From Streptomyces sp. ITFR-21 (GTDB lineage: Bacteria > Actinomycetota > Actinomycetes > Streptomycetales > Streptomycetaceae), in the NCBI RefSeq assembly GCF_031844685.1, contig NZ_CP134605.1:992001-1056000 (forward strand): a DNA stretch of 64,000 nt, written 5' to 3'. Position 1 is the stretch's first letter; each line of letters opens with the position of its first letter. Below are positions 34,523 to 43,203 of the stretch, piece by piece. Under the pieces are notes generated by a model. The model was given only the letters and a program-made list of their open reading frames with translations, was not told the DNA's origin and did not search any database. The translations under genes and the position numbers were made by a program.

Positions 34523-35667
34523 ATGAGCGATCCTGGCACAGCCGGTGGTGCCAGCGGCACCGCCCGGTCCGGTCCGGCCGGATCGTGGGCGATGTCGTCC
34601 CCGCTCTGGTGCAGATGCAGCAGGAAGCGGTGCCCGGCGCGGTAGGCGTTCAGGCCCGCCCGGCAGTAGGCCACCATGTCGTCGGGCAGCGCGGCCAGCG
34701 GGTACCAGGCCAGCTCCGAGCACTTGTCGGGCTCCCGGTTGACGGGCTCGGTGCCCCCGGCGAGCCGGGTCAGGAAGAACCAGCCGATCCGCGCCCCGCC
34801 GTCCGGCGCCCGGTGCTGCATGACCAGGACGGCCTCCAGGTCCTGCGGCGCCAGGTCAAGGCCGACCTCCTCGTACGCCTCCCGGATCATGCCGCTTCTG
34901 ACGTCCTCGCCGTCCTCCAGGTGTCCGGAGGGGACGTGCAGCAGCCCGTCCGCGTACCCGGTGTTCGCGCGGCGGGTGAGCAGCACGTCCCCGCCGCGCA
35001 GCACCAGCAGGTGCACGTCCACGATCTCGGTGTGCCGTCGGCGGGAGGCGGGCGGCGCGGCTGCGGCCGGCCGGACCACCGCCACGTACCGCTCGTCCTC
35101 CACCTGGCGTCCCCACAGCGCCCGGTCGGATCCGAGCTGTTCGACGTGGATGACCCCGCCGAGCGGTGCGGCCAGTCCGGTGAGGGCGTCGGCGGTGAGG
35201 CCGACCGGGTCGGACGCGCCCCAGCGGCCCTCGACCAGCACCAGCCGCCCGCCGGGCCGCAGCAGTCGCGCCCAGTGCCGCAGCGCCGCCACCGGATCGG
35301 GCAGGGTCCACAGCACGTGCCGGACCAGCACCGTGTCGAAGCCGCCGGGCCTGACCGGGGGCCGGGACGCGTCGCCGACGACCACCCGGGCCGCGGTGCC
35401 CGCGAGTTTCCGCCGGGCGAGCCGGGCCATGCGCGGCGAACGGTCCACCGCGGTGACCCGGTGGCCCTGTTCCGCCGCGAGCAGGGCGAGGCTCCCGGTG
35501 CCGCAGCCGAGGTCGAGCACGTCGGACGGGCCGCCGGGCAGCCACGACCGCAGCCGTACGGCCCATGCCGCGCGGACCCGCGGGTCGCGCAGGCCGTGGT
35601 CGGGCTCGTCGTCGAAGTCTTCGGCGGCGGCGTCCCAGAACAGGCGGTCGTCACTCTCGGTGCTCAT
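34519..35667 (-). CDS. Methyltransferase-NUDIX fusion protein, 382 aa
   Basis: Two intact domains lie in one chain. Residues 1-215 are a class I AdoMet methyltransferase (LDLGCGTGSLALLAAEQGH at 51-69, GDASRPP, LRPGGRLVLVEGRWG). Residues 225-382 are a NUDIX hydrolase (box GHLEDGEDVRSGMIREAYEE-VGL near 246-268). The linker contains the Ala/Pro stretch VRPAAAAPPASRRRHTE. Such fusions occur in streptomycetes and suggest one enzyme methylates something while the other hydrolyses a nucleotide derivative, but no substrate is known. The GntR gene follows with a 4-base overlap. Confidence 0.9.
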   Translation of the reverse strand: MSTESDDRLFWDAAAEDFDDEPDHGLRDPRVRAAWAVRLRSWLPGGPSDVLDLGCGTGSLALLAAEQGHRVTAVDRSPRMARLARRKLAGTAARVVVGDASRPPVRPGGFDTVLVRHVLWTLPDPVAALRHWARLLRPGGRLVLVEGRWGASDPVGLTADALTGLAAPLGGVIHVEQLGSDRALWGRQVEDERYVAVVRPAAAAPPASRRRHTEIVDVHLLVLRGGDVLLTRRANTGYADGLLHVPSGHLEDGEDVRSGMIREAYEEVGLDLAPQDLEAVLVMQHRAPDGGARIGWFFLTRLAGGTEPVNREPDKCSELAWYPLAALPDDMVAYCRAGLNAYRAGHRFLLHLHQSGDDIAHDPAGPDRAVPLAPPAVPGSLI

Positions 35668-35713
35668 GGGAACAGCCTGCCATCCGCCACTGACAATCGG
35701 CCCCGGCACCTGC

Positions 35714-37261
35714 TCACGACTCGCCCAGCCTGCGGTAACGCGCTCTGCGGGCGGCGGTTCGCACCCGCGGGTCGAGAGTGCGGAGCGTGGCGAGTTCGGC
35801 ACCGAGCAGGGCGGCGAGGCCGCAGAGAAAGGAGTCGGGGTCGTCCGCCGCGTCGGGGTGTTCGGGGACGATCACGTCGGCGATGCCGTGGGCGAGCAGC
35901 GCGGGCGCGCCGATGCCCTGGCGTTCGGCGAGTTCGGCGGCGCGGTCGGTGGTGCGGTGCAGGATGACGGAGGCGCCCTCGGGCGGCAGTGGCGACAGCC
36001 AGGCGTGCCGCGCCGCGAACACCCGGTCGGCGGGCAGCAGGGCGAGCGCGCCGCCGCCCGCGCCCTGACCGAGGATCAGGCACAGCGTGGGCGCGCGGAG
36101 CGTGACGAGGTCGGCGAGGCTGCGGGCGATCTCGGCGGCGAGCCCGCCTTCTTCGGCCTCTCGGGACAGTGCCGCGCCCGCCGTGTCGATCACGGTGAGC
36201 AGCGGCAGGCCGAGTTCGGCGGCGATCCGCATACCGCGGCGCGCCTGGCGCAGCCCGGCCGGTCCGAGCGGCCGGGCCGCCGGGGCCGCCGGGCCTTTCG
36301 CGGCGCCGCGGTCGTGGCCGAGCACGACGCAGGGCGTCGGGCCGAAGCGGGCCAGGGCCAGCAGCAGACCGGGGTCGCGCTCGCCCGCGCCCGTACCGCT
36401 GAGCGGGGTGACGGACGCGGCGTGGCGCAGCAGGTCCCGCAGTCCGGGGCGCTCGGGGCGGCGGCTGCGGCGCAGGGAGTCGGCGGTGTCCCCGGCGGGT
36501 TCGGGCGCGGGCGGTGCGGGCCGTGACACCGCCGCGGCCTCGGTCTCGGTCTCGGCTCCGCCGGGGTCCGGCCGCTGCCGTCCGCACAGTACGTCGAGCA
36601 CGGTCGCGGTCACGGCGGCGAGCGATGCGGCGGGCAGTACCGCGTCGACCAGGCCGTGGGCGTGGAGGTTCTCCGCGGTCTGCACGCCTGAGGGGAACTC
36701 CTCGCCGTAGAGGGCGTGGTGGACGCGCGGGCCGAGGAAGCCGATGAGCGCGCCGGGTTCGGCCGAGGTGACGTGCCCGAGCGAGCCCCATGAGGCGAGG
36801 ACCCCGCCGGTGGTGGGGTGCCGCAGGTGGACGAGGTACGGCAGCCCCGCGGCCTTGTGGTCGGTGATGGCCGCGGCGACCTTGACCATCTGCAGGAAGG
36901 CGATGGTTCCTTCCTGCATCCGGGTGCCGCCGGAGGCGGGTGTGGCCAGCAGCGGCAGCCGTTCCCGGGTGGCCCGTTCGACGGCGTCGGCGAGCCGGGT
37001 GCCGGCGGCGACGCCGATGGATCCGCCGAGGAATCCGAACTCGCCCGCGACCAGCGCGACCCGGCGGCCGCGGATCCGTCCCTCACCGGTGATGACCGAC
37101 TCGTCCAGGCCAGTACGCTCCCGGGCCGCGAGCAGAGCGGCGCGGTAGTCGGCGGTTTCGGGGAGCTCGGTGCGGGGTTCGTCCCAGCGGATCCAGCTGC
37201 CGGGGTCGGCCACGGCCGCGATGATCCGTGCCGCGCCCGGTCGGCGGTGAACGGCGGTCAC
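35714..37261 (-). CDS. Fused acyl-CoA carboxyltransferase (beta plus alpha halves), 515 aa
   Basis: The first half is AccD/PccB-like (RVALVAGEFGFLGGSIGVAAGTRL, TPASGGTRMQEG) and the second half AccA-like (VIDTAGAALSREAEEGGLAAEIARSL, LILGQGAGGGALALLPADRVFAA). The carboxyltransferase moves CO2 from carboxybiotin to an acyl-CoA. The zinc ribbon of bacterial AccD is absent, as in actinobacterial acyl-CoA carboxylases. An Ala/Pro/Glu linker (about residues 250-285) joins the halves. No biotin carboxylase or biotin carrier gene is in the window, so the partner must be elsewhere. The GTG start has no clear ribosome binding site. Confidence 0.85.
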   Translation of the reverse strand: MTAVHRRPGAARIIAAVADPGSWIRWDEPRTELPETADYRAALLAARERTGLDESVITGEGRIRGRRVALVAGEFGFLGGSIGVAAGTRLADAVERATRERLPLLATPASGGTRMQEGTIAFLQMVKVAAAITDHKAAGLPYLVHLRHPTTGGVLASWGSLGHVTSAEPGALIGFLGPRVHHALYGEEFPSGVQTAENLHAHGLVDAVLPAASLAAVTATVLDVLCGRQRPDPGGAETETEAAAVSRPAPPAPEPAGDTADSLRRSRRPERPGLRDLLRHAASVTPLSGTGAGERDPGLLLALARFGPTPCVVLGHDRGAAKGPAAPAARPLGPAGLRQARRGMRIAAELGLPLLTVIDTAGAALSREAEEGGLAAEIARSLADLVTLRAPTLCLILGQGAGGGALALLPADRVFAARHAWLSPLPPEGASVILHRTTDRAAELAERQGIGAPALLAHGIADVIVPEHPDAADDPDSFLCGLAALLGAELATLRTLDPRVRTAARRARYRRLGES

Positions 37262-37793
37262 CGGGCCGGGCGGAGGGGGCCGGACGGGATCGGCCGGGTC
37301 GGCGTGTCGCCCGCTGCCGGCGCGTCCCGCGGTGCGGGCGCACGGCCCGGTTCCGGTGCGCGGCGCCCGCCGCGGTCGGCGGGCGCGACGAGCCGGGCGC
37401 GGGCGTCGTCAGGATACGGTCGGCGTTCCACACACCCTCTTATACGCGAACGAACCACCGATCCGGGCGGCCGGACGGCAGCGGACCCGGGATGTCGGGC
37501 CGGTTCCGTGACGGCTGCGGGCCGCTGGCTGCTGGCAGGGGCAGCGGGTTCGGGCAGCAGGCAGCAGGAGTTGTGCGGCCCGCCGCCTCCGCGTCCCGCC
37601 CGGCCCCTCCGGCGCGGCGGACGGTGCCGCGCGGGGGCCGGGCGGTGCGGGGGCCGGGCGGTGCGGGGGCCGGGCGGTGCGGGGGCCGGGCGGTGCGGGT
37701 CGCCGCGGACCTCGGCCGCGGCGACCCGCCGGGCGACGGCTCCCCGTGCCGCCGCCGCGGGTGTCACCGCCGTGCGGATCCGGACGGCAGACC
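37262..37793. other. Intergenic region without a gene (532 bp)
   Basis: This contains the start-proximal region of the carboxyltransferase gene, a 16-base tandem repeat at 37631-37694 and GC-rich runs around 37500-37620. The frames here give only Gly/Arg/Pro-rich sequence. No promoter stands out. Confidence 0.5.
37631..37694. repeat. Four tandem copies of a 16-base unit
   Basis: The unit GCGGGGGCCGGGCGGT repeats four times without mismatch, ending 99 bases before the lipase stop on the other strand. Such perfect short tandem arrays may vary in copy number between strains. Confidence 0.85.
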
Positions 37794-38648
37794 CTAGCTG
37801 AAAGCCGACAGGCAGTCGGTCGTGGTGGCGTGCGCGGGGTCGAGCGCGTTCGCCGCCTCGTGGAAGGCGATGCGGTCGGTGAGGCCGATGGTGACGTGCT
37901 CGGAGAGGTCGACCGCGCACAGGTTCTGCAGCACGACGTTGTGCACGTTCGGCCCGGACAGCGCCTGGGTGGTGTACGGCGTGACCACCTCGTCGTAGAT
38001 CGTCGAGATCACCGTGTAGCGCACGCCGGGCACGGTGTCACCGCCTGCGTTGAGTTTCTGCTGGAAGGGCGAGCCGGCCACCTGGTCGGTGAGTCCGGGG
38101 AGGTGGGAGTCCAGGAATCCGGCGGCGCCGGGGAAGTACGGGAGGATCGCGGTCAGTCCGTCCAGCGTCGTGCCGTGGTTGTCCGGGGCCAGCGCGACCA
38201 GGGCGTTCACCTTGGCGGCGCCGCCGAGGAACTTCAGGTAGTACCGCGGCATCATGCCGCCCTGCGAGTGGCCGACGATGTCGACCTTGGCGGCGTGGGT
38301 GGCGGCGAGCACCCGGTCGGTGAAGTCGGACAGCTGCTGCGCGGAGTCGGCGATCGGCCCGAGGCCGCCGACCAGCGTCTCGCCGGGGAGCATGCCGTAG
38401 TCGAAGGAGAAGACGCAGTAGCCGCGGTCGACCAGGTAGGGGGCGAAGACCAGCCAGTTGTCGGTGGCGTTGGCGAAGGTGCCGTGCACGAGGACGACGG
38501 GACGCGGGTGTTGGGCCGAGGGACGGCAGGAGAAGTCGTTCCAGCCGCTGGTCGGGGCGGAACGGGCGGACGCGGCGGCGATGGGAAGGGCGGCCATCGC
38601 CGCGGCCAGGCAGAGCGTGACCAGCAGTCGCCTCCAGGACAGCTTCAT
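37794..38648 (-). CDS. Secreted triacylglycerol lipase/esterase (alpha/beta hydrolase), 284 aa
   Basis: This extracellular lipase is of the Streptomyces/Mycobacterium EstA-LipA type (lipase class 2). The signal peptide (about residues 1-30, LLVTLCLAAAMAALPIAAASARS) is followed by PVVLVHGTFANATDNW (oxyanion region), the catalytic serine in VDIVGHSQGGMMPRYYLKFLGG, and further DNHGTTLDG and EHVTIGLTDRIAFHEAANAL, where the final histidine lies. Four cysteines fit disulfides. GAGGAG precedes the ATG. A Crp-like palindrome 52 bases upstream and paired repeats at 38735-38777 suggest catabolite and ligand control. Confidence 0.93.
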   Translation of the reverse strand: MKLSWRRLLVTLCLAAAMAALPIAAASARSAPTSGWNDFSCRPSAQHPRPVVLVHGTFANATDNWLVFAPYLVDRGYCVFSFDYGMLPGETLVGGLGPIADSAQQLSDFTDRVLAATHAAKVDIVGHSQGGMMPRYYLKFLGGAAKVNALVALAPDNHGTTLDGLTAILPYFPGAAGFLDSHLPGLTDQVAGSPFQQKLNAGGDTVPGVRYTVISTIYDEVVTPYTTQALSGPNVHNVVLQNLCAVDLSEHVTIGLTDRIAFHEAANALDPAHATTTDCLSAFS

Positions 38649-38699
38649 GTGATCTCCTCGCGGGGTCGGAAGGTGAACGCGCAGACGGCACACACGCCC

Positions 38700-38715
38700 T
38701 GTGATCCGGATCACT
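38700..38715. promoter_or_regulatory. Crp-like binding site upstream of the lipase gene
   Basis: TGTGA-TCCGGA-TCACT contains a perfect 14-base palindrome and matches the Crp consensus TGTGA-N6-TCACA at 9 of 10 positions. It lies 52 bases upstream of the lipase start. Streptomycetes have a Crp protein that recognises this type of site; binding here is inferred. Confidence 0.5.
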
Positions 38716-38734
38716 GTCGCTGGGCTCAGCGATA

Positions 38735-38777
38735 AGTTACGCGCGAGTAGCAATCGGTGCCTAGTTACGCGCGGGTA
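38735..38777. repeat. Paired direct repeats in the lipase/F420-protein divergent region
   Basis: AGTTACGCGCGAGTA (38735-38749) and AGTTACGCGCGGGTA (38763-38777) agree at 14 of 15 bases, with starts 28 bases apart. Each is itself partly palindromic (TTAC and GTAA halves). They are probably operator sites for a local regulator of the lipase or of the divergent gene. The gap also holds CTACGT-N2-ACGTAG at 38927-38940. Confidence 0.5.
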
Positions 38778-38981
38778 AAATAATCCGGCGCGGCGCGGCG
38801 CGGGCGGTGCCGCCGCCGCGTCCGGACCGGCGGGGTCGGCGGGATCAGTCGGATGAGTGAACTTCCCGGCGGGCGGCGGGGGATGGGCGCGGCACGGAAC
38901 AAGCGATGTGTCGAACGTGTTACCGGCTACGTCTACGTAGATCCACCCGCGCCCGCGCCGTCGAGATCCCCCGGAGTGACC

Positions 38982-39446
38982 ATGAGCCAGCCGCCCGCCG
39001 CCAGCCCGCTGTTCGATCTGCTGAAGGAGAACAGGACCGGGGTGCTCGCCACCCTCAAGAGGGACGGCAGGCCGCAGCTGTCCACCGTGTCGTTCGCCTA
39101 CGACGAGGCGAGCCGGCTCATCCGGATCTCGGCGACCGACGACCGGGCGAAGACCCGCAACCTGCGCCGGGACCCGCGGGCCAGCTTCTACCTCTCGACG
39201 CCCGACCTGTGGTCGTATCTGGTCGCCGAGGGCGATGCCGAGGTGACCCCGGTGGCCGCCGACGCGGGGGACGCGGTGGTCGAGGAGCTGGTGGAGCTCT
39301 ACCGGACGATCCAGGGCGAGCACCCGGACTGGGACGAGTACCGGGCGAAAATGGTCACCGAACGTCGGCTGATCATCAAGCTGCGCGCGGACCGGGCCTA
39401 CGGCTGGGGCCGGGGCCTGGGGGCGACGAGCGGCCCGATCGACTGA
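38982..39446 (+). CDS. PPOX-class F420-dependent oxidoreductase family protein, 154 aa
   Basis: This small split-barrel flavin/F420-binding protein is of the pyridoxamine-5'-phosphate-oxidase-like family, common in actinobacteria, where members reduce quinones, biliverdin or xenobiotics with F420. It contains LLKENRTGVLATLKRDGRPQLSTVSFAYD, an RISATDDRAKTRNLRRDPRASFYL segment lining the cofactor site, and a C-terminal KMVTERRLIIKLRADRAYGWG. The ATG at 38982 follows CCGGAGTG. The length matches the family. The cofactor (F420 or FMN) is deduced from family only. Confidence 0.85.
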   Translation: MSQPPAASPLFDLLKENRTGVLATLKRDGRPQLSTVSFAYDEASRLIRISATDDRAKTRNLRRDPRASFYLSTPDLWSYLVAEGDAEVTPVAADAGDAVVEELVELYRTIQGEHPDWDEYRAKMVTERRLIIKLRADRAYGWGRGLGATSGPID

Positions 39447-39464
39447 CCGCGGCCGCACGTCCGC

Positions 39465-39501
39465 GCGCCCCCGCCGTGTGCGTTCCACACGGCGGGGGCG
39501 C
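39465..39501. terminator. Strong hairpin between convergent genes
   Basis: Perfect 16-base arms (GCGCCCCCGCCGTGTG and its complement) with a 5-base loop begin 19 bases after the F420-protein stop and face the protease gene stop. This is clearly a factor-independent-style stem. Confidence 0.75.
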
Positions 39502-39632
39502 CGGCCGGCGGCCGGGAGGCCGCCGGGTCGACCGGGCTCGGGGCGGGGGCCCGGGGTGCCGGAACCCGGGACTCGGGCAACGGACCCGGGACCTCAGGGC
39601 TCGTCAGGACCCGGAGCCCGGCGCCGAAGGGG

Positions 39633-40658
39633 TCAGAAGACGCTGACCCCGTACGCGCTGAGCGCCTCCGTGACCGGCTGGAAGTACGTCGTCCCGCCCG
39701 AGGAGCAGTTGCCGCTGCCGCCCGAGGTGAGGCCGATCGCCTTGGTGCCGTCGTAGAGGGAGCCGCCGCTGTCGCCGGGCTCGGCGCAGACGTTGGTCTT
39801 GATCAGGCCCGAGACGACCTCGCCGTTGCCGTAGTTCACGGTGGCGTTGAGCGCCTGGACGGTGCCGCTGTGGATGCCGGTGGTGGAGCCGCGGCGCTTG
39901 ACCGCCTCACCGACGAACGCGTTGGCGGCGCTGGTGATGTCCTGGCTGCCGACCGTGCCGTCGTGGGCCACGGTGGAGTCGTAGCGGACGATGCCGTAGT
40001 CGTTGCCGGGGAAGCTCGACCCGGTCGTCGGGCCGATGTACGTACCGGAGGCGGTGTAGTACGCGGGCAGGCCCTCGGTGCAGTGGCCGGCCGTCAGGAA
40101 GTAGTACGTGCTGCCGCTGCGGACGTTGAAGCCCACCGAGCAGCGCCACTGGGTGGTCTGCACCGTGTCGCCGCCGGACAGCAGCTTGTTGAAGGTGCCG
40201 GAGACGCGGGTGATGTGGACCGCGTCGCCGTAGGCGGCGGTGGAATGCCGCAGCCGGGCCAGCTGAGCGGCGGTGACCCGGCTGTCGACGTTGACTTCCA
40301 GGGTGTTGGTGCGCGCGTCGACCGACCAGGCGGTGCCCGCGACGTCCGCGGTCCTGGCCGCGTCACCGGCCTTGAGCAGCTGGGCGGTGCTGTGCTCGAC
40401 GAGGCGCGCGGTGGCACCCGTGGTGCGGACAGCGTCGGCCGCGGCCCGGGTGGTCACGTTGACGACGGTGGTCTTGGCTGCGCTGTCGTAGTACGTGCCC
40501 GCGGTGGCGTCGGCGCCCAGGTGCGCGACCAGGGACGCGGCGGCGTCCGGGGTCGCCTTGGGGGCGGGAGCGGCGCTGGCGGCCGGGAGGGCGAAGGCGG
40601 TCGCGGCCAACAGGCCGGAGGTGACCGCGATCAGCTGTATGCGTCGGGTGGACTTCAC
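39633..40658 (-). CDS. Secreted chymotrypsin-like serine protease (streptogrisin type), 341 aa
   Basis: This is a prepro-serine protease of family S1E (alpha-lytic/streptogrisin). The signal peptide covers about residues 1-29. A pro-region of about 140 residues (with [35 protein letters not shown]) acts as folding aid, and the mature enzyme begins near residue 170. The triad is His192 (TAGHC), Asp220 (GNDYGIV) and Ser297 ([10 protein letters not shown]). Six cysteines pair as expected. The GTG start has AGGAGG five bases before it. The pro-domain is short compared with SGPE-type enzymes. Confidence 0.93.
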   Translation of the reverse strand: MKSTRRIQLIAVTSGLLAATAFALPAASAAPAPKATPDAAASLVAHLGADATAGTYYDSAAKTTVVNVTTRAAADAVRTTGATARLVEHSTAQLLKAGDAARTADVAGTAWSVDARTNTLEVNVDSRVTAAQLARLRHSTAAYGDAVHITRVSGTFNKLLSGGDTVQTTQWRCSVGFNVRSGSTYYFLTAGHCTEGLPAYYTASGTYIGPTTGSSFPGNDYGIVRYDSTVAHDGTVGSQDITSAANAFVGEAVKRRGSTTGIHSGTVQALNATVNYGNGEVVSGLIKTNVCAEPGDSGGSLYDGTKAIGLTSGGSGNCSSGGTTYFQPVTEALSAYGVSVF

Positions 40659-40844
40659 TCGTTCCTCCTGTGGGGGTGGAGGTGGGTGGAGGGTGGTTGC
40701 ACGGTGTACCGATTTGTCGGTGTACCGTCAGAACGACACCGATAAACGAACGCCTCATGCGTCTGACGAGTACTCATGGGAGTATTCAGACCTCACAGGA
40801 AACACACAAGGGGGCCTCTTGCCCCGGATCCGCCGGGCACAGCA

Positions 40845-40877
40845 ACGCCCCGGCGGACCAGAGGTCCACCGGGGCGT
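40845..40877 (-). terminator. Hairpin after the DUF1684 gene
   Basis: ACGCCCCGGCGGACC and GGTCCACCGGGGCGT form a 15-base stem with a single mismatch and a 3-base loop, 26 bases after the DUF1684 stop on the minus strand and before the protease promoter. Terminator function is inferred. Confidence 0.65.
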
Positions 40878-40903
40878 GCCGGACGATGCCGCCGTATGCC
40901 GTC

Positions 40904-41656
40904 TCAGCTGCTGAGAACCGCCCGCTCCCCCGCTTCCAGCGGGAACGGCAGCGCGTTGCCGGGCGGCGGGAACGGGCAGATGAACGCGTCGGCGAAGGCG
41001 CACGGCGGCAGCGACGTACGGTTCAGGTCGACGGTCACCGAACCGTCCGCGGCCGGCGCGGAGGTGTATACGTTGCGGAAGCGGAAGGACGTCTTCCCGC
41101 TCGTCCCGTCGGCGACGACGGCCCACAGCCCGCCGTCCGCCTGGACCGTGACGGACACGGTGTGCTCGGTGCCGTCCACCGTGAAGGTGAGTTCGCCGGC
41201 CAAACCGAGGCCGCGCTCGCGGCCGTCCGCGTTCGGCACCCGCACCGAGCGGGCGGTGTCGAACGGGCGGAAGACGCCGGGAACCACCCAGCGCCGCTCC
41301 CAGTCGAAGGCGTCGATCCCGGTGAACGCCCGCACAGCCGGGGAGTCGGCGTCCCAGACCCGGACCGCGAGCAGGCCCTCGCGGACGATCGCCAGCACCT
41401 TCCGTCCGTCCGGCAGGTGCAGCGGACGGCCCTCGGTCTCCAGAACGGTCTTCTCACCGTCCAGTTCGCGGACCACCGAGCCGTCCTCCAGCCGCCAGAT
41501 GCCCGGCAGCCCGGGGATCACGCCGTCCGGCAGGTCGTCGAGCCAGTGCGTACCGGTCAGGGCCAGCAGGCCGTCGGCCGCGGCGACCGACTCGGCCCGC
41601 CCCTCGCGCCACTTCTCCCACTCGGCGACTGCCTGCTCATCGGTTTGTGTACTCAT
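40904..41656 (-). CDS. DUF1684 domain protein, 250 aa
   Basis: This is a soluble protein of the DUF1684 family, widespread in streptomycetes, function unknown. It starts with MSTQTDEQAVAEWEKWREGRAESV, contains the family core WERRWVVPGVFRPFD and TFTVDGTEHTVSV, and ends with the very characteristic DLNRTSLPPCAFADAFICPFPPPGN..LP motif. A GAAAGG ribosome binding site lies before ATG 41656; another ATG at 41674 is in frame. The LLM monooxygenase gene is upstream on the same strand with a 236-base gap, so cotranscription is uncertain. Confidence 0.88.
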   Translation of the reverse strand: MSTQTDEQAVAEWEKWREGRAESVAAADGLLALTGTHWLDDLPDGVIPGLPGIWRLEDGSVVRELDGEKTVLETEGRPLHLPDGRKVLAIVREGLLAVRVWDADSPAVRAFTGIDAFDWERRWVVPGVFRPFDTARSVRVPNADGRERGLGLAGELTFTVDGTEHTVSVTVQADGGLWAVVADGTSGKTSFRFRNVYTSAPAADGSVTVDLNRTSLPPCAFADAFICPFPPPGNALPFPLEAGERAVLSS

Positions 41657-41892
41657 GTGCGCCAACCTTTCCATGCCGGAAACGGAAGCCAAAGACGATC
41701 TCGAAGCGTCGACCCGCGGTAGGCCGGGCGCCCGCTGAACCGCGTTGCCGGATCAGTGGTACAACCCGCGCGACGAAGGCATCCATTCCGCGCCCGCCGT
41801 CCACCGCCCGCGCCCCGGACGGCCGCGGCCGTCGGGCGCGCGGGCCGCCGCCCGCGCCTCGGGCACGGCCGTCCCGTCGGCGCGCCCCGCGT

Positions 41893-43002
41893 TCAACCGG
41901 TCCTGAGCCGCGATCCGCCGGGGCGGCCGTCGCGGGCCGCCCCCGCCGGCCGTTGCAGGCCGAGGTGTTCGCGAAGCGTCGCGCCCGGATGGAAGGCGCG
42001 GAACAGCCCGCGGTGCTGGAGGAGTGCCGCCGTGCCGTTGACGAAGCGCTCCAGATCGCGCCGGGGCTCGACCGGCACCGCGTGGAAGCCGTCCACCGCA
42101 CCGGCCCGCTGCCAGTCCGCCATGAGCTCGGCCAGGTCGACCGGGCCGCCGCGGAACAGCGCCCCGCCGGATCCGTCGGGCACCGGGGCGACCACCGTGC
42201 CCGACTCCGGGCCGAGTTCGGCACCGCCGAGGTCGACGCGCAGTTCCCCGAGCACCAGCAGCCGGTCCGGGTCGCGGCCCCACTCCGCCGCCCGGCCGCG
42301 CAGTTCGGTACGTATCCGGTCCGCCTGGACCTGGCAGGCGGACCGGACGAAGGCGATGTCCGCATACCGGGCGGCGGTGGACCGGGCCGCGGGCTCGGTG
42401 GCGTCCACCGCGAGCACCGGCCGGCCCTGCGGCGGCCGGTGCTCGGCGCCCTCCAGGGTGTCCCAGGCCAGCACGGCCGTCCCGACCACGTCGGCCGCCG
42501 CCCGCCAGCGCGCCTCGGCCCGCTTCGGCGCCGGCTGCCCGGCCGCCGCTTCCGTTCCGTCGCCGCCCCCGGCGGGTCCGCCCTCCGGCGCGGTGACCGT
42601 CCAGCCCGCACGGCCCTGGCTCACCCGGTCCAGGCCCGCGACGCTCCGGGCCAGCTCGGCCGGGGCGGCGGAGGCGGCGGCCATGGCGGGCACCAGGCCG
42701 ATCCGGTCGGTGGCGGACGCGACCCGGGCGAGGACCGCGAGCAGGTCGAGGGCGTCGAGGGCGTCGAGGACACCGCCGCCGGCGCCGCCGCCCAGCGTCA
42801 CGAAGTCCAGCGCGCCGCGCTCGGCGAGCCGGGCCAGTTCCACGTAGTGGTCCGCGGTGTGCCGCCCGCGGCCGTCGATCGCGGCGGCGAGGTGCAGCAG
42901 GCGGGTACGCCGGTACGGAGCGGCGGCGGCCGCGGGCCGCGGGACGGCGGCGGGGGGCGCCGCGGAGGGGGGCGGGCTGGGAGGCGGGGTTTCGGCAGGC
43001 AC
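41893..43002 (-). CDS. LLM-class flavin-dependent monooxygenase, 369 aa
   Basis: This bacterial luciferase-like (beta/alpha)8 FMNH2-dependent oxygenase contains HTADHYVELARLAERGALDFVTLGGG, SATDRIGLVPAMAAASAAPAELARSVAGLDRVSQGRAGWTVTAP and the C-terminal FHAVPVEPRRDLERFVNGTAALLQHRGLFR. The closest functional relatives are alkanesulfonate, N-acetyl-S-alkylcysteine and EDTA-type monooxygenases, often sulfur scavenging. The glycine- and alanine-rich loop GGPAGGGDGTEAAAGQPAP is unusually long. GTG at 43002. A -35/-10 pair lies at 43101-43131. The nearby cysteine-type leader peptide on the other strand fits a former sulfur locus. Confidence 0.87.
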   Translation of the reverse strand: MPAETPPPSPPPSAAPPAAVPRPAAAAAPYRRTRLLHLAAAIDGRGRHTADHYVELARLAERGALDFVTLGGGAGGGVLDALDALDLLAVLARVASATDRIGLVPAMAAASAAPAELARSVAGLDRVSQGRAGWTVTAPEGGPAGGGDGTEAAAGQPAPKRAEARWRAAADVVGTAVLAWDTLEGAEHRPPQGRPVLAVDATEPAARSTAARYADIAFVRSACQVQADRIRTELRGRAAEWGRDPDRLLVLGELRVDLGGAELGPESGTVVAPVPDGSGGALFRGGPVDLAELMADWQRAGAVDGFHAVPVEPRRDLERFVNGTAALLQHRGLFRAFHPGATLREHLGLQRPAGAARDGRPGGSRLRTG

Positions 43003-43100
43003 GCGAAGGCTCCGTAGGACACGCGGAAGAGGCGGGAGACGCCTTCACACAGCCGCCGCGCCCCTCAACGCGGCTGGGTCCCCGAGGGGCCCTGTCCATG

Positions 43101-43131
43101 AGGCTATGCCGAGTCCGTCGCCGCCTGTCAA
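43101..43131 (-). promoter_or_regulatory. Putative promoter of the LLM monooxygenase gene
   Basis: On the minus strand a perfect TTGACA (43131-43126) is followed after 19 bases by TAGCCT (43106-43101), about 100 bases before the GTG. The spacing is one or two bases longer than ideal, so this is a moderate call. Confidence 0.4.
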
Positions 43132-43203
43132 GCACGTCCGACAGGTGGACACGGCGTCTCAGCGCGGTTGACGGATCGGCCGCCCGGCTGCTGCACTGTG
43201 CGC

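Noticed and set aside
41700..41892. Palindrome GACGGCCGCGGCCGTC and other GC hairpins after the LLM gene
   Set aside because: Short GC palindromes are frequent at this base composition, and the position is not clearly tied to a stop codon or promoter, so no terminator is called.
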